Shown here: positions 8,644-17,096 of the stretch, piece by piece
Layout of the letters: each line of letters begins with the position of its first letter
How positions within the stretch are numbered: the first letter of the stretch is position 1
Assembly (NCBI GenBank): GCA_965213855.1
Contig: CBDCAA010000008.1
Span: 682,001-746,000, forward strand
Source: JBBROS01 sp965213855
Lineage (GTDB): Bacteria; Pseudomonadota; Alphaproteobacteria; Acetobacterales; Acetobacteraceae
Direction of reading: 5' to 3'
Length of the DNA stretch: 64,000 nt
Program-made: the position numbers and the translations under genes
Notes under the pieces: model-generated
What the model was told of the DNA's origin: nothing
Database searches by the model: none
The model's input: only the letters and a program-made list of their open reading frames with translations

Positions 8644-9858
8644 ATGCCCGATCCTACCCCCACCGGCCCGCTCAACGGCCTGCGCGTCTTCGATCTCACC
8701 CGCGTCCTGGCCGGGCCGACCTGTGCGCAGATGCTCGGCGACATGGGTGCCGACGTCGTCAAGATCGAGCGGCCCGGCGCCGGCGACGACACTCGCGGCT
8801 TCGCGCCGCCGTTCATGCCCGACACGAAGGAAAGCGCCTACTTCGTTGGCGTGAACCGAAACAAGCGCAGCGTGACGCTCGATATCGGGACGCCGGAGGG
8901 CCAAGCCGTCGCGCTCGACCTGATCGCCCGATGCGACATCCTGGTCGAGAACTTCAAGGTTGGCGCGCTGGCCAAGTACGGTCTCGGCTACGATCAGCTC
9001 CACGCTAAGCACCCCGGCCTGATCTACTGCAGCATCACCGGCTTCGGGCAGACCGGCCCCTATGCGCCGCGGCCGGGCTATGACGGCCTGGTGCAGGCCA
9101 TGGGCGGCGTGATGAGCCTGACCGGCGAGCCCGGCGGCACGCCCATGAAGGTCGGCATTCCCGTCGCCGATCTCTTCGCCGGGCTGTATGGCTGCATCGG
9201 CATTCTCGCGGCACTCCGGCACCGCGAGGCGACTGGGCAAGGGCAGCAGGTCGACATCGGCATGCTCGACACCCATGTCGCCTGGCTCGCCAACCAGGGC
9301 ATGAACTACCTCGCCACCGGTGAGAACCCGGCGCGGCTGGGCAACGACCATCCGAACATCGTGCCCTACCAGGTCTTTCCCACAAGGGACGGCTTCATCG
9401 TGCTGTCGATCGGCAACGACCCGACCTTCAAGCGCTTCTGCGACAACACCGGCCTGTCGCACCTGCTGACCGACGAGCGGTTCGCGACCAACGCCGCCCG
9501 GGTCACGCACCGGCAGCTCGTGACCGACACCCTGACGCCGGTGATGCAGCAGCACACGACCGACCAGTGGGTCGACACGCTCGAGGCGCTCAAGATCGGC
9601 TGCGGGCCGATCAACACGCTCGACAAGGTCTTCGCCGACCCGCACGTGCAGGCGCGCCGCGTCGTCGTGGACATGCCCCATGCCGCGACCCCGCAGGGCG
9701 TCAAGGTCATCGCCAACCCGGTCCGCCTGAGTGAGACGCCGGCCGACTATCGCCGGCCGCCGCCCATGCTGGGGCAGCATACGGACGAGGTGCTGCGCAC
9801 CATACTCGGCTACGACGCGGCGCGGATCGCCGCCTTACGCGGCAACGGGACCGTATGA
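8644..9858 (+). CDS. CaiB/BaiF-family (class III) CoA-transferase
   Basis: About 404 residues. Class III CoA-transferases move CoA between carboxylic acids through a covalent aspartyl intermediate. The predicted catalytic residue is Asp166 in VADLFAGLYG, at the same place as Asp169 of formyl-CoA transferase. The N-terminal GLRVFDLTRVLAGP and the later LTDERFATNAARV are standard family stretches. I chose ATG 8644 over an upstream TTG at 8635 because AAGGA at 8627 is too close to the latter. The substrate is unknown. Its stop overlaps the start of the next gene (ATGA). Confidence 0.9.
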   Translation: MPDPTPTGPLNGLRVFDLTRVLAGPTCAQMLGDMGADVVKIERPGAGDDTRGFAPPFMPDTKESAYFVGVNRNKRSVTLDIGTPEGQAVALDLIARCDILVENFKVGALAKYGLGYDQLHAKHPGLIYCSITGFGQTGPYAPRPGYDGLVQAMGGVMSLTGEPGGTPMKVGIPVADLFAGLYGCIGILAALRHREATGQGQQVDIGMLDTHVAWLANQGMNYLATGENPARLGNDHPNIVPYQVFPTRDGFIVLSIGNDPTFKRFCDNTGLSHLLTDERFATNAARVTHRQLVTDTLTPVMQQHTTDQWVDTLEALKIGCGPINTLDKVFADPHVQARRVVVDMPHAATPQGVKVIANPVRLSETPADYRRPPPMLGQHTDEVLRTILGYDAARIAALRGNGTV

Positions 9859-10661
9859 TGCGACGTCTGGTCGTCCTGCTGCTGCTCGCCGGCTGCGCCA
9901 CCGCGTCGGGCGGCCGGAGTGAGGGCGTGACGATTCAGACGCCCGACGTGCCGCTGTTCGCGCCCTATGTCGTCCCGCCCGGGCCCGCCGTCGCGCCCGC
10001 GGTCGTAGCGCTGCATGGCTGTGGAGGTCCGTTCCCGGCGCGGGACAATCAGTGGCGGGACCTGCTGGTCGCGGCCGGGCACCCGGTGTTGCTGCCCGAC
10101 AGCTTCGGCTCGCGCAACCTCGGCTCGCAGTGCAAGAACCCGTCGCGCGGCATCAGCCCGAACGGCAAGCGCCGGGCCGACACCGTTGCCGCGGCCGAGT
10201 GGCTGGCCGAGCAACCCGGCACGCCCCCGGGCGGCGTGCTCGTGATGGGCTGGTCGAACGGCGGCAGCACGGTGCTCGCCGCCGCGGCCCAGGGCGTCAT
10301 GCCCGCGGGCTTGGTGCGTGGCTTCGTGGCCTTCTATCCGGGCTGCCGCCTGTATGCGCAGAAGCCGGAGTGGGCGCCGTCGGCGCCGCTGCTGATCGTC
10401 ATGGGCGAGGACGACGACTGGACCCCGGCGGAGCCCTGCCGCCGTCTGGCCGCCCGGTTCCCGGACCGCATCAAGCTGGTGCTGTTCCCCGGCGCCTACC
10501 ACGATTTCGATGCGCCCAACCGCCCGGTCGTCACCCGCACCGGCCTCGCCTTCACCGCCCACGGCGACGGCGTTGCCCACACCGGGACCAATCCAGCCGC
10601 CCGCGAGGCCGCGTTGCGCGACGTCCCGGCGTGGATCGCGGCGTTGCCTGCCCTGCGGTAG
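9855..10661 (+). CDS. alpha/beta-hydrolase lipoprotein (dienelactone-hydrolase-like)
   Basis: 268 residues. The N-terminus is a lipoprotein signal with lipobox LLAGC (Cys14), so the mature enzyme should be lipid-anchored in the periplasm. The alpha/beta-hydrolase triad is visible: nucleophile S124 in GWSNGG, an acidic residue in GEDDDW (about 175-178) and H206 in AYHDFD. This arrangement matches the dienelactone hydrolase group. It is translationally coupled (ATGA) to the CoA-transferase gene, hinting at a shared catabolic role. The substrate is unknown. Confidence 0.82.
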   Translation: MMRRLVVLLLLAGCATASGGRSEGVTIQTPDVPLFAPYVVPPGPAVAPAVVALHGCGGPFPARDNQWRDLLVAAGHPVLLPDSFGSRNLGSQCKNPSRGISPNGKRRADTVAAAEWLAEQPGTPPGGVLVMGWSNGGSTVLAAAAQGVMPAGLVRGFVAFYPGCRLYAQKPEWAPSAPLLIVMGEDDDWTPAEPCRRLAARFPDRIKLVLFPGAYHDFDAPNRPVVTRTGLAFTAHGDGVAHTGTNPAAREAALRDVPAWIAALPALR

Positions 10662-10809
10662 GATGCATGAATGGATCGCCGTTTTCGGTCACTCGGACCG
10701 TCCGGGAGTTTGCGCGTCTCGACGGTCTCGCCGTAGACACTGGCAATCGCTCCCCGCAGCCGCCTCGCCCAGACCATGTCATGCCCCCCTGCACGAAAGG
10801 GCCTCCGCC
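10662..10809 (+). promoter_or_regulatory. glyA leader region
   Basis: 148 bases upstream of glyA. A perfect 5-base-arm hairpin (CGGTC-ACTCG-GACCG, 10686-10700) and a weaker one (about 10732-10744) are present. AAGGG about 10 bases before the ATG is the likely ribosome-binding site. I could not match it to a known riboswitch class; a structured leader is only a possibility. Confidence 0.3.
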
Positions 10810-12129
10810 ATGAACGAACAGACCCCCGCCGCCAGCCGGGCGCGCTTCTTCTCCGCCCCGCTGCATGAAACCGACCCGGCGCTCGCCGCCGCGATCGGCG
10901 CCGAGCTGCGGCGCCAGCAGGACGGGATCGAGCTGATCGCCAGCGAGAACGTCGTCAGCGCCGCCGTGCTGGAGGCGCAGGGCTCGGTGCTCACCAACAA
11001 GTATGCCGAGGGGTATCCCGGGCGCCGCTACTATGGCGGCTGCTTCGAGGTCGACCGTGCCGAGCAGCTCGCCATCGACCGCGCCAAGCAGCTGTTCGGC
11101 TGCGAATACGCCAACGTGCAGCCCCACTCCGGCGCGCAGGCCAACCAGGCCGTGTTCCTGGCACTCATCCAGCCCGGCGACACCATCCTCGGCATGAGCC
11201 TCGCCGCGGGCGGGCACCTTACCCATGGCGCCGCGCCCAACCTGTCGGGCAAGTGGTTCCGCGCGGTCCAGTATGGCGTGCGCGAGGCCGATGGTCTGCT
11301 CGACTACGACCAGCTCGAGGCGCTGGCCCGCAGCGAGCGCCCGAAGCTGATCATCGCCGGCGGCTCGGCCTATCCGCGCACGATCGACTTCGCCCGCATC
11401 CGCCGCGTAGCCGACGAGGTCGGCGCCTGGTTCATGGTGGATATGGCCCACTTCGCCGGGCTCGTCGCCGCCGGGGTCTATCCCAGTCCGCTCGCCCACG
11501 CGCACGTCACCACGACGACCACCCACAAGACCCTACGCGGCCCGCGCGGCGGCATGATCCTGTCCAACGACCTCGACCTGGGCAAGAAGTTCAACTCCGC
11601 CGTCTTCCCCGGCCTGCAGGGCGGACCGCTGATGCACGTCATCGCTGGCAAGGCGGTCGCGTTTGGGGAGGCGCTGCGCCCGGAGTTCAAGCTGTATCAG
11701 CGCGCGGTCGTCGACAACGCCCGCATGCTGGCCGAAACGCTCATGGAGCAGGGCTGCGACATCGTCACCGGCGGCACAGACAGCCATTTGATGCTCGTCG
11801 ACCTCCGCCCCAAGCGCACCACCGGCAAGGCCGCCGAAGGGAGCCTCGAGCGCGCCCACATCACCGCCAACAAGAACGCCATCCCGTTCGACCCGGCCAA
11901 GCCCGCCATCACCTCCGGCATCCGCCTCGGCAGCCCGGCCGCGACCACGCGGGGCTTTGGCACGGCCGAATTTCGCCAGGTCGGCCTCATGATCAACGAA
12001 GTGCTCGAAGGCCTGCAATCGTCCAATACCGATGACGGCAACGCCGCCGTCGAGCGTGAGGTGGGGGAGCGGGTCATGGCGCTGTGCGCACGGTTCCCAA
12101 TGTATGAAGGCGCGAACCTCACACGCTGA
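10810..12129 (+). CDS. glyA: serine hydroxymethyltransferase
   Basis: 439 residues. A PLP enzyme that converts serine and tetrahydrofolate to glycine and 5,10-methylene-tetrahydrofolate, the main one-carbon entry point. The PLP lysine is K240 in TTTTTHKTLRGPRGG; IASENVVS and the YAEGYPGRRYYGG substrate region are intact. The ATG giving MNEQTPAA was chosen over long upstream in-frame extensions that lie in the preceding gene. It is followed by nrdR and ribD, a common alphaproteobacterial order. folD, another folate enzyme, lies elsewhere in this window. Confidence 0.97.
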   Translation: MNEQTPAASRARFFSAPLHETDPALAAAIGAELRRQQDGIELIASENVVSAAVLEAQGSVLTNKYAEGYPGRRYYGGCFEVDRAEQLAIDRAKQLFGCEYANVQPHSGAQANQAVFLALIQPGDTILGMSLAAGGHLTHGAAPNLSGKWFRAVQYGVREADGLLDYDQLEALARSERPKLIIAGGSAYPRTIDFARIRRVADEVGAWFMVDMAHFAGLVAAGVYPSPLAHAHVTTTTTHKTLRGPRGGMILSNDLDLGKKFNSAVFPGLQGGPLMHVIAGKAVAFGEALRPEFKLYQRAVVDNARMLAETLMEQGCDIVTGGTDSHLMLVDLRPKRTTGKAAEGSLERAHITANKNAIPFDPAKPAITSGIRLGSPAATTRGFGTAEFRQVGLMINEVLEGLQSSNTDDGNAAVEREVGERVMALCARFPMYEGANLTR

Positions 12130-12141
12130 TTGCCCTGATCG

Positions 12142-12600
12142 ATGCGCTGCCCGTTCTGCGGCAATGACGACACGCAGGTGAAGGACAGCCGCCCCAGCGA
12201 CGACTCCTTCAGCATCCGGCGACGCCGACAGTGCACCGGCTGCAACCAGCGCTTCACGACCATCGAGCGCGTGCAGCTTCGTGAGCTCACGGTGCTGAAG
12301 GCCGACGGCCGCCGGGTCCCGTTCGATCGCGACAAGCTGGCGCGCTCGATCCGCATCGCGCTCCGCAAGCGCCCGGTGCAGGAGCAGCAGGTCGAGCAGA
12401 TCGTGAACGGCATCGTGCGCCAGCTCGAGGCGTCGGGCGAGAGCGACATCCCGAGCAAGCAGCTTGGCGAGGCGGTGATGGAGGTGCTGCGCGACGTCGA
12501 TGCGGTCGCCTACGTCCGGTTCGCCAGCGTCTATCGCGACTTCCGCGAGGCGCGGGACTTCGAGGCCTTCCTGGGCTCGCTCGACGAACCGGCGGCGTGA
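12142..12600 (+). CDS. nrdR: transcriptional repressor NrdR
   Basis: 152 residues. It has an N-terminal zinc ribbon with C3-C6 and C31-C34, then an ATP-cone domain (about 49-139, starting VLKADGRRVPFDRDKLARSI) that senses ATP/dATP. It represses ribonucleotide reductase genes through NrdR boxes. Length and motifs are canonical. It sits 12 bases after glyA, and its stop overlaps the GTG start of ribD (GTGA). Confidence 0.96.
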   Translation: MRCPFCGNDDTQVKDSRPSDDSFSIRRRRQCTGCNQRFTTIERVQLRELTVLKADGRRVPFDRDKLARSIRIALRKRPVQEQQVEQIVNGIVRQLEASGESDIPSKQLGEAVMEVLRDVDAVAYVRFASVYRDFREARDFEAFLGSLDEPAA

Positions 12601-13697
12601 GCGCCACGCCTGGCCCGGACGCCGCGGACGTCGCCCATATGCGCGCCGCCCTTGCGCTGTCCCGGCGCAATCTTGGCCAGACCTGGCCCAACCCGAGCGT
12701 GGGCTGCGTGCTGGTGCGCGAGGGACGGGTCGTCGGCCGCGGCGTCACTGCGCCGGGTGGCCGTCCGCACGCCGAGGTCCTGGCACTGGCCGTCGCCGGG
12801 AATGCCGCGCGCGGCGCCACCGCATACGTCACCTTGGAGCCCTGCAGCCATCACGGCCGCACCCCGCCCTGCGCCGACGCGCTGGTCGCCGCCGGAGTCG
12901 CGCGCGTGGTCGTGGCCGCCGCCGATCCCGACCCGCGCGTGAACGGCGCCGGCGTCGCCCGGCTCCGCGCCGCCGGGATCGCGGTGCATGAGGGCGTGCT
13001 GGCGGCCGAGGCCGAGGCGCTGCAGGCCGGGTTCCTGACCCGCGTCCGCGAGGGCCGCCCGATGGTCACGCTGAAGCTGGCGACGACGCTGGACGGCCGG
13101 ATCGCGACTGCGTCGGGCGAGAGCCAATGGATTACCGGTCCCGAAGCGCGCCGCGCGGCCCATTGCTTACGCGGCACGCACGACGCGGTGCTCGCGGGCA
13201 TCGGCACGGTCCTCGCCGACGATCCGGCGCTGACCTGCCGCATTCCCGGCTTTCGCCAGTCGCAGGTGGTCCGCGTCATCCTGGACGGCACGCTCCGCAT
13301 CCCCGAGACCGCACGCCTGGTGCAAACCGCCCAAGACGCGCCGACCTGGGTCGTGCACCGACCCGGCGTAAGCGCGGCGCGTGCCGCCGCACTCACCGCC
13401 GCCGGGGTCCGGCTGATTGCCGCAGCCAACGCCGCGGACGCGCTGCGCGCCCTTGCCGCGGCTGGCCTCACTCGCCTCCTGGTCGAGGGCGGCGCCCAGG
13501 TCGCGGCCTCCCTGCTTCGGGACAATTTGGTCGACCGGGTTGCCTGGTTCCACGCTCCCGCCATCATGGGTGCTGACGGCCTGCCGGGGGTTCAGGGCTT
13601 CGGGGCGACGACGCTCACGGACTTGCGGCGCTTCACACGGGCGGCGGTCCGGGCGTTGGGCGCGGATATGCTGACGGAACTCGTCCGGGCGGCCTGA
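12597..13697 (+). CDS. ribD: bifunctional riboflavin biosynthesis deaminase/reductase RibD
   Basis: 366 residues. The N-terminal deaminase domain has the zinc site H58-A-E60 and C83/C92 (EPCSHHGRTPPC). The C-terminal reductase domain begins around residue 145 (VTLKLATTLDGRIATASGES) and contains LLVEGGAQVAASLL. Together they convert diaminohydroxyphosphoribosylaminopyrimidine to the ribitylamino precursor of riboflavin. The GTG start overlaps the nrdR stop, so translation is coupled. Riboflavin synthase and the other rib genes usually found next are absent here. Confidence 0.96.
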   Translation: MSATPGPDAADVAHMRAALALSRRNLGQTWPNPSVGCVLVREGRVVGRGVTAPGGRPHAEVLALAVAGNAARGATAYVTLEPCSHHGRTPPCADALVAAGVARVVVAAADPDPRVNGAGVARLRAAGIAVHEGVLAAEAEALQAGFLTRVREGRPMVTLKLATTLDGRIATASGESQWITGPEARRAAHCLRGTHDAVLAGIGTVLADDPALTCRIPGFRQSQVVRVILDGTLRIPETARLVQTAQDAPTWVVHRPGVSAARAAALTAAGVRLIAAANAADALRALAAAGLTRLLVEGGAQVAASLLRDNLVDRVAWFHAPAIMGADGLPGVQGFGATTLTDLRRFTRAAVRALGADMLTELVRAA

Positions 13698-13719
13698 TCG
13701 TCGCGGCCACGCGCTCGCG

Positions 13720-14091
13720 TCAGTTCTTTTGGCCGTTGGGGACGGGGGCGGCGAGCAAGAGCGCGCGTTCCAGGGCGTTCTTCAGGGCTTGCGCGGCGGT
13801 GACGCCCATCCGGAGGTGGGCGACGATGACGCGGTCGGGGATGATCTCATGTTCGACGGCGCTGAAGCGGACGGCTTCGAGGGTGACGTTCACGATGCCG
13901 TTGTGGAAGCCGAAGTTTGGGGCGCCGTCGAAGTAGAGGAAGGGGGCGTTTGCGCTCGCGAGCGCGGAGATGTCGCCGCGATGGCTGGGCAGGCTTTCGA
14001 CCGTGGATCGAGCGGCGGGGTCGCGAGCCGTCGGGGTTGCTTGAGGCGGGGCCGTCGGAGGGTCTTTCGGCGGGGGCGGGTCCTTGGCCAT
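13720..14091 (-). CDS. hypothetical protein with proline-rich N-terminus
   Basis: 123 residues. The first about 40 are proline/threonine-rich and probably disordered (KDPPPPKDPPTAPP). A compact part of about 75 residues follows, with the pattern YFDGAPNFGFHNGIVNVTLEA and later IVAHLRMGVTAAQALKNALERAL. The second part superficially recalls small DUF3467-like proteins, but I cannot assign it. No signal peptide or membrane helix. It lies convergent to ribD and downstream of the glutamate dehydrogenase gene on the same strand with a gap of about 50 bases. Codon use looks normal, so it is probably a real gene. Confidence 0.7.
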   Translation of the reverse strand: MAKDPPPPKDPPTAPPQATPTARDPAARSTVESLPSHRGDISALASANAPFLYFDGAPNFGFHNGIVNVTLEAVRFSAVEHEIIPDRVIVAHLRMGVTAAQALKNALERALLLAAPVPNGQKN

Positions 14092-14142
14092 GCGCGATCC
14101 AAATGTTGAGATCGGACCTTACGGGAGGAACGGCGGCCGGTT

Positions 14143-15399
14143 CTATGGAAACAGGCCGCGCGTGGCCTTGGCATCACGCACTCGTTCGACGCCGATGGCC
14201 ATCGCGGCGGTCCGCTCGCTGACGCCATCCTTCTCGACGCGCTTGAAGGTGCGGTCGAACGCCTTGTCCAGGACCTGGCGGAGCTTCGTGTTGACCTCGT
14301 CCTCCTCCCAGAAGAACTGCTGCAGATCCTGGACCCATTCGAAGTAGCTGACGATAACGCCGCCGGCGTTGCAGAGGATGTCGGGGATGACGGTGATGTC
14401 GCGCCGCTGTTCGAGCACGCGGTCGGCGTCGGGCGTTGTGGGGCCGTTGGCGCCCTCGGCGACGATGCGGCACTGCAGGCGGCCGGCCATGTCGGCGTCG
14501 ATGACGCGTTCCATGGCGGCGGGGACGAGGATGTCGCATTTTTGGGCCAAGAGCGTGGCCGGGTCGGCGGCGAGCTCGTTGCTGTAGCCCGCCAGCGAGC
14601 GGTTCTTGGCGGCGTAGGCGACGAGGCTGGGGACGTCGAGGCCGCGGGCGTCGAAGTAGCAGGCGGTATGGTCGCTGACGCCGAGCACCTTCACGCCGCG
14701 CTCGGCCAGTTCGGTTGCCGACACGCTGCCGACGTTGCCGAAGCCTTGGACGATGGCGGTGGCGCCGAGTGGGGCGATGCCGAGGCGGTCAGCGGCGCGC
14801 ATGGCGCAGTGGACAACGCCGCGGCCCGTCGCCTCGCGCCGGCCGACGGTGCCGCCGGAGGCGACGGGCTTGCCGGTGACGATCTCGGTGACGGTCTTGC
14901 CCTGATACATGGAGTAGGTGTCCATGAACCAGGCCATGACCTGCTCGTTGGTGCCCATGTCAGGCGCCATGACGTCGATCTGCGGGCCGACGAAAGGGAT
15001 CATCTCCTGCATGTAGCGGCGCGACAGGGCTTCGAGCTCACGCAGGCTGAGGCTGGTCGGGTCGACGGTAATGCCGCCCTTGGCGCCGCCGTAGGGAAGG
15101 CCGGCGAGGGCGCACTTCCAGCTCATCCAGATCGCCAGGGCGGCGACCTCGCCCATGTCGACGCTGAGGGAGAATCGGGTGCCGCCCTTGGTGGGGCCGA
15201 GGGAGAGGTGGTGCTGGACGCGGTAGCCGTGGAACACGGCGGTGCTGCCGTCATCGAGGTGGATGGGGCAGGCGACGGTCATGGCGCGCTTTGGATAGAG
15301 CAGGCGGCCGCGCTCGTCCTGGGGCAATTCGATGTAGTCGGCGATGGTCTCGAACTGGTTCCGGGCCATGTCGAACACCGGGCCGCCGTAGATGGTCAT
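14143..15399 (-). CDS. gdhA: Glu/Leu/Phe/Val dehydrogenase, probable glutamate dehydrogenase
   Basis: 418 residues. Catalyses oxidative deamination of glutamate to 2-oxoglutarate (or the reverse) with NAD(P). The substrate-binding KGGTRF, K95 in MSWKCAL and the catalytic K107 in PYGGAKGGI are present, followed by a Rossmann domain with AIVQGFGNVGS. Start set at ATG 15399 (MTIYGGPVFD); the 27 residues that could be added upstream are arginine-rich and unlike the family. The motifs fit glutamate dehydrogenase best. It is divergent from the isocitrate dehydrogenase gene, placing two enzymes that make or use 2-oxoglutarate side by side. Confidence 0.93.
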   Translation of the reverse strand: MTIYGGPVFDMARNQFETIADYIELPQDERGRLLYPKRAMTVACPIHLDDGSTAVFHGYRVQHHLSLGPTKGGTRFSLSVDMGEVAALAIWMSWKCALAGLPYGGAKGGITVDPTSLSLRELEALSRRYMQEMIPFVGPQIDVMAPDMGTNEQVMAWFMDTYSMYQGKTVTEIVTGKPVASGGTVGRREATGRGVVHCAMRAADRLGIAPLGATAIVQGFGNVGSVSATELAERGVKVLGVSDHTACYFDARGLDVPSLVAYAAKNRSLAGYSNELAADPATLLAQKCDILVPAAMERVIDADMAGRLQCRIVAEGANGPTTPDADRVLEQRRDITVIPDILCNAGGVIVSYFEWVQDLQQFFWEEDEVNTKLRQVLDKAFDRTFKRVEKDGVSERTAAMAIGVERVRDAKATRGLFP

Positions 15400-15497
15400 C
15401 GCGAGATTCCTGCTGGCTGGCGCGCACCGTAACGGAAATCGCCGGGCGGGCCAGCCCTGTGGTATGCCGCGGCGCAGCATTGAGGGATACCGCAGGC

Positions 15498-16520
15498 ATG
15501 AGCGCTACACCAATTCCAGCGACGTTGATCCCGGGGGACGGGGTCGGGCCGGAGATCATGGAGGCGGTGGTGCGTGTGCTGGACGCGCTCGGGCGGCCGT
15601 TCGCCTGGGACGTGCAGGCGGGCGGGATGGCGGCGATCGCCACGGCGGGCGATCCGTTGCCGCCGGCGCTGCTGGACAGCATCCGGCGCACGAAGCTGGC
15701 GCTGAAGGGGCCGTTGACGACGCCGGTGGGGGGCGGCTTCCGGTCGGTGAACGTGCGGCTGCGGGAAGAATTCCAGCTGTTCGCCAACCTGCGGCCGAAC
15801 CGGACGATGATCCCGGGCGGGCGCTACGAGGATATCGACATCGTCGTGGTGCGGGAGAACCTGGAGGGGCTCTATGTCGGGTTCGAGCACTACATCCCGG
15901 TTGGCGACGACCCGCATGGGGTTGCGCTGTCGTCGGGGGTGAACACGCGGGAGGGGTCGCGGCGGATCGCGCGGTATGCGTTCGAGTATGCGGTGCGGAA
16001 CGGGCGCAAGAAGGTCACGCTGGTGCACAAGGCGAACGTGCTGAAGGCGCTGACGGGCATCTTCCTGGAGACGGCGCAGGAGGTGGGGCGGGGGTATCCT
16101 GGGATCACGGTCGATGACCGGATCGTGGATGCGTGCGCGATGCAATTGGTGCTGAACCCGTGGCAGTTCGACGTGATCGTGACCACGAACCTGTTCGGCG
16201 ACATCCTGAGCGATCTGGTGGCCGGGCTGGTGGGCGGGCTGGGGACGGCGCCGGGGGCGAATATCGGTGCGCATGCGGCGATCTTCGAGGCGGTGCACGG
16301 GTCGGCGCCGGACATCGCCGGGCAGGGCGTGGCAAATCCGCTGGCGGTGCTGATGGCGTGCACGCTGATGCTGGACCATTGCGCGCTGCCCGAGCTGGCG
16401 GGGCGGCTGCGCCGGGCGATCGACCATGCGTTGCTGGTGGCGGGGGTGCGGACGCGGGACCTGGGCGGGACGGCGGGGACGGCGGCGTTCGCGGATGCGG
16501 TCATCGCGGCGCTGGCTTGA
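15498..16520 (+). CDS. NAD-dependent isocitrate/isopropylmalate dehydrogenase family protein, likely isocitrate dehydrogenase
   Basis: 340 residues of the beta-decarboxylating dehydrogenase family. TPVGGGFRSVNVRLREEF and FANLRPNRT match the mitochondrial-type NAD-isocitrate dehydrogenase subunits better than LeuB. VVRENLEGLYVGFEHY, K and D active-site regions (VHKANVLK, NLFGDILSDL) and GSAPDIAGQGVANP are intact. It would convert isocitrate to 2-oxoglutarate in the citrate cycle. Start chosen at ATG 15498. Its stop overlaps a TTG start of the MOSC gene. A homoisocitrate or tartrate dehydrogenase role is less likely but not excluded. Confidence 0.88.
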   Translation: MSATPIPATLIPGDGVGPEIMEAVVRVLDALGRPFAWDVQAGGMAAIATAGDPLPPALLDSIRRTKLALKGPLTTPVGGGFRSVNVRLREEFQLFANLRPNRTMIPGGRYEDIDIVVVRENLEGLYVGFEHYIPVGDDPHGVALSSGVNTREGSRRIARYAFEYAVRNGRKKVTLVHKANVLKALTGIFLETAQEVGRGYPGITVDDRIVDACAMQLVLNPWQFDVIVTTNLFGDILSDLVAGLVGGLGTAPGANIGAHAAIFEAVHGSAPDIAGQGVANPLAVLMACTLMLDHCALPELAGRLRRAIDHALLVAGVRTRDLGGTAGTAAFADAVIAALA

Positions 16521-17011
16521 TCGACCCGGCGTCGGTCATCGCGCGCCTGCTTGGGGCGCCGATGCGGGCCGGGCAGTTGGAGTGGATCGGGCTGCGGCTG
16601 GCGCGGCGGGGGCGGATCGAGGCGGTGGACGAGGCCGTGCTGGATGTGGAGCAAGGCGTGGTGGGGGACCGGTATGCGGGGCGGACCGGGACGCGGCAGG
16701 TGACGCTGATCCAGGCGGAACACCTGGCGGCGATCGGCGCATATCTGGGCGAGGGGGCGGCTGGGGCGGAGCGGTTGCGGCGGAACCTGGTGGTGAGCGG
16801 GCTGAACCTTTTGGCGGTGCGCGACGGGGTGCTGCGCGTGGGACGCGCGGTGCTGCAGGTGACGGGGCAGTGCCATCCGTGCTCGCGGATGGAGGAGGAG
16901 TTGGGGGTTGGTGGATACAACGCCGTGCGGGGGCATGGCGGGCTGACGGCGCGGGTGGTGGAGAGCGGGACGGTGCGGCTGGGGGATGCGGTGGTGCGGG
17001 TGGGCGTGTGA
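16517..17011 (+). CDS. MOSC domain protein
   Basis: About 164 residues, a single MOSC domain (related to the sulfur-carrying C-terminal domain of molybdenum cofactor sulfurase). It shows GQLEWIGLRLARRG at the start, GDRYAGRTGTRQVTLIQAEHL in the middle and the conserved cysteine in GQCHPCSRME. The proposed TTG start overlaps the preceding stop (TTGA); ATG 16562 would trim the N-terminus. The molecular role of small stand-alone MOSC proteins is not well known; detoxification of base or hydroxylamine analogues (YiiM-like) is one known activity. Confidence 0.8.
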   Translation: MIDPASVIARLLGAPMRAGQLEWIGLRLARRGRIEAVDEAVLDVEQGVVGDRYAGRTGTRQVTLIQAEHLAAIGAYLGEGAAGAERLRRNLVVSGLNLLAVRDGVLRVGRAVLQVTGQCHPCSRMEEELGVGGYNAVRGHGGLTARVVESGTVRLGDAVVRVGV

Positions 17012-17096
17012 GGGGGTCGCGATCGATTTCGGGCCTGGGCTGGCGTGCTGCGGTGGTGCTTGGTAGGCAGCGCGGCAGTCGTTTGATGGAGCGTGC

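Noticed and set aside
7079..8854. 591-codon frame antisense to the aldehyde dehydrogenase
   Set aside because: Low-complexity Gly/Asp/Val/His composition; conserved ALDH motifs lie on the minus strand.
10662..10809. glycine, THF or SAM riboswitch upstream of glyA
   Set aside because: Small hairpins are present but I could not match any class core.
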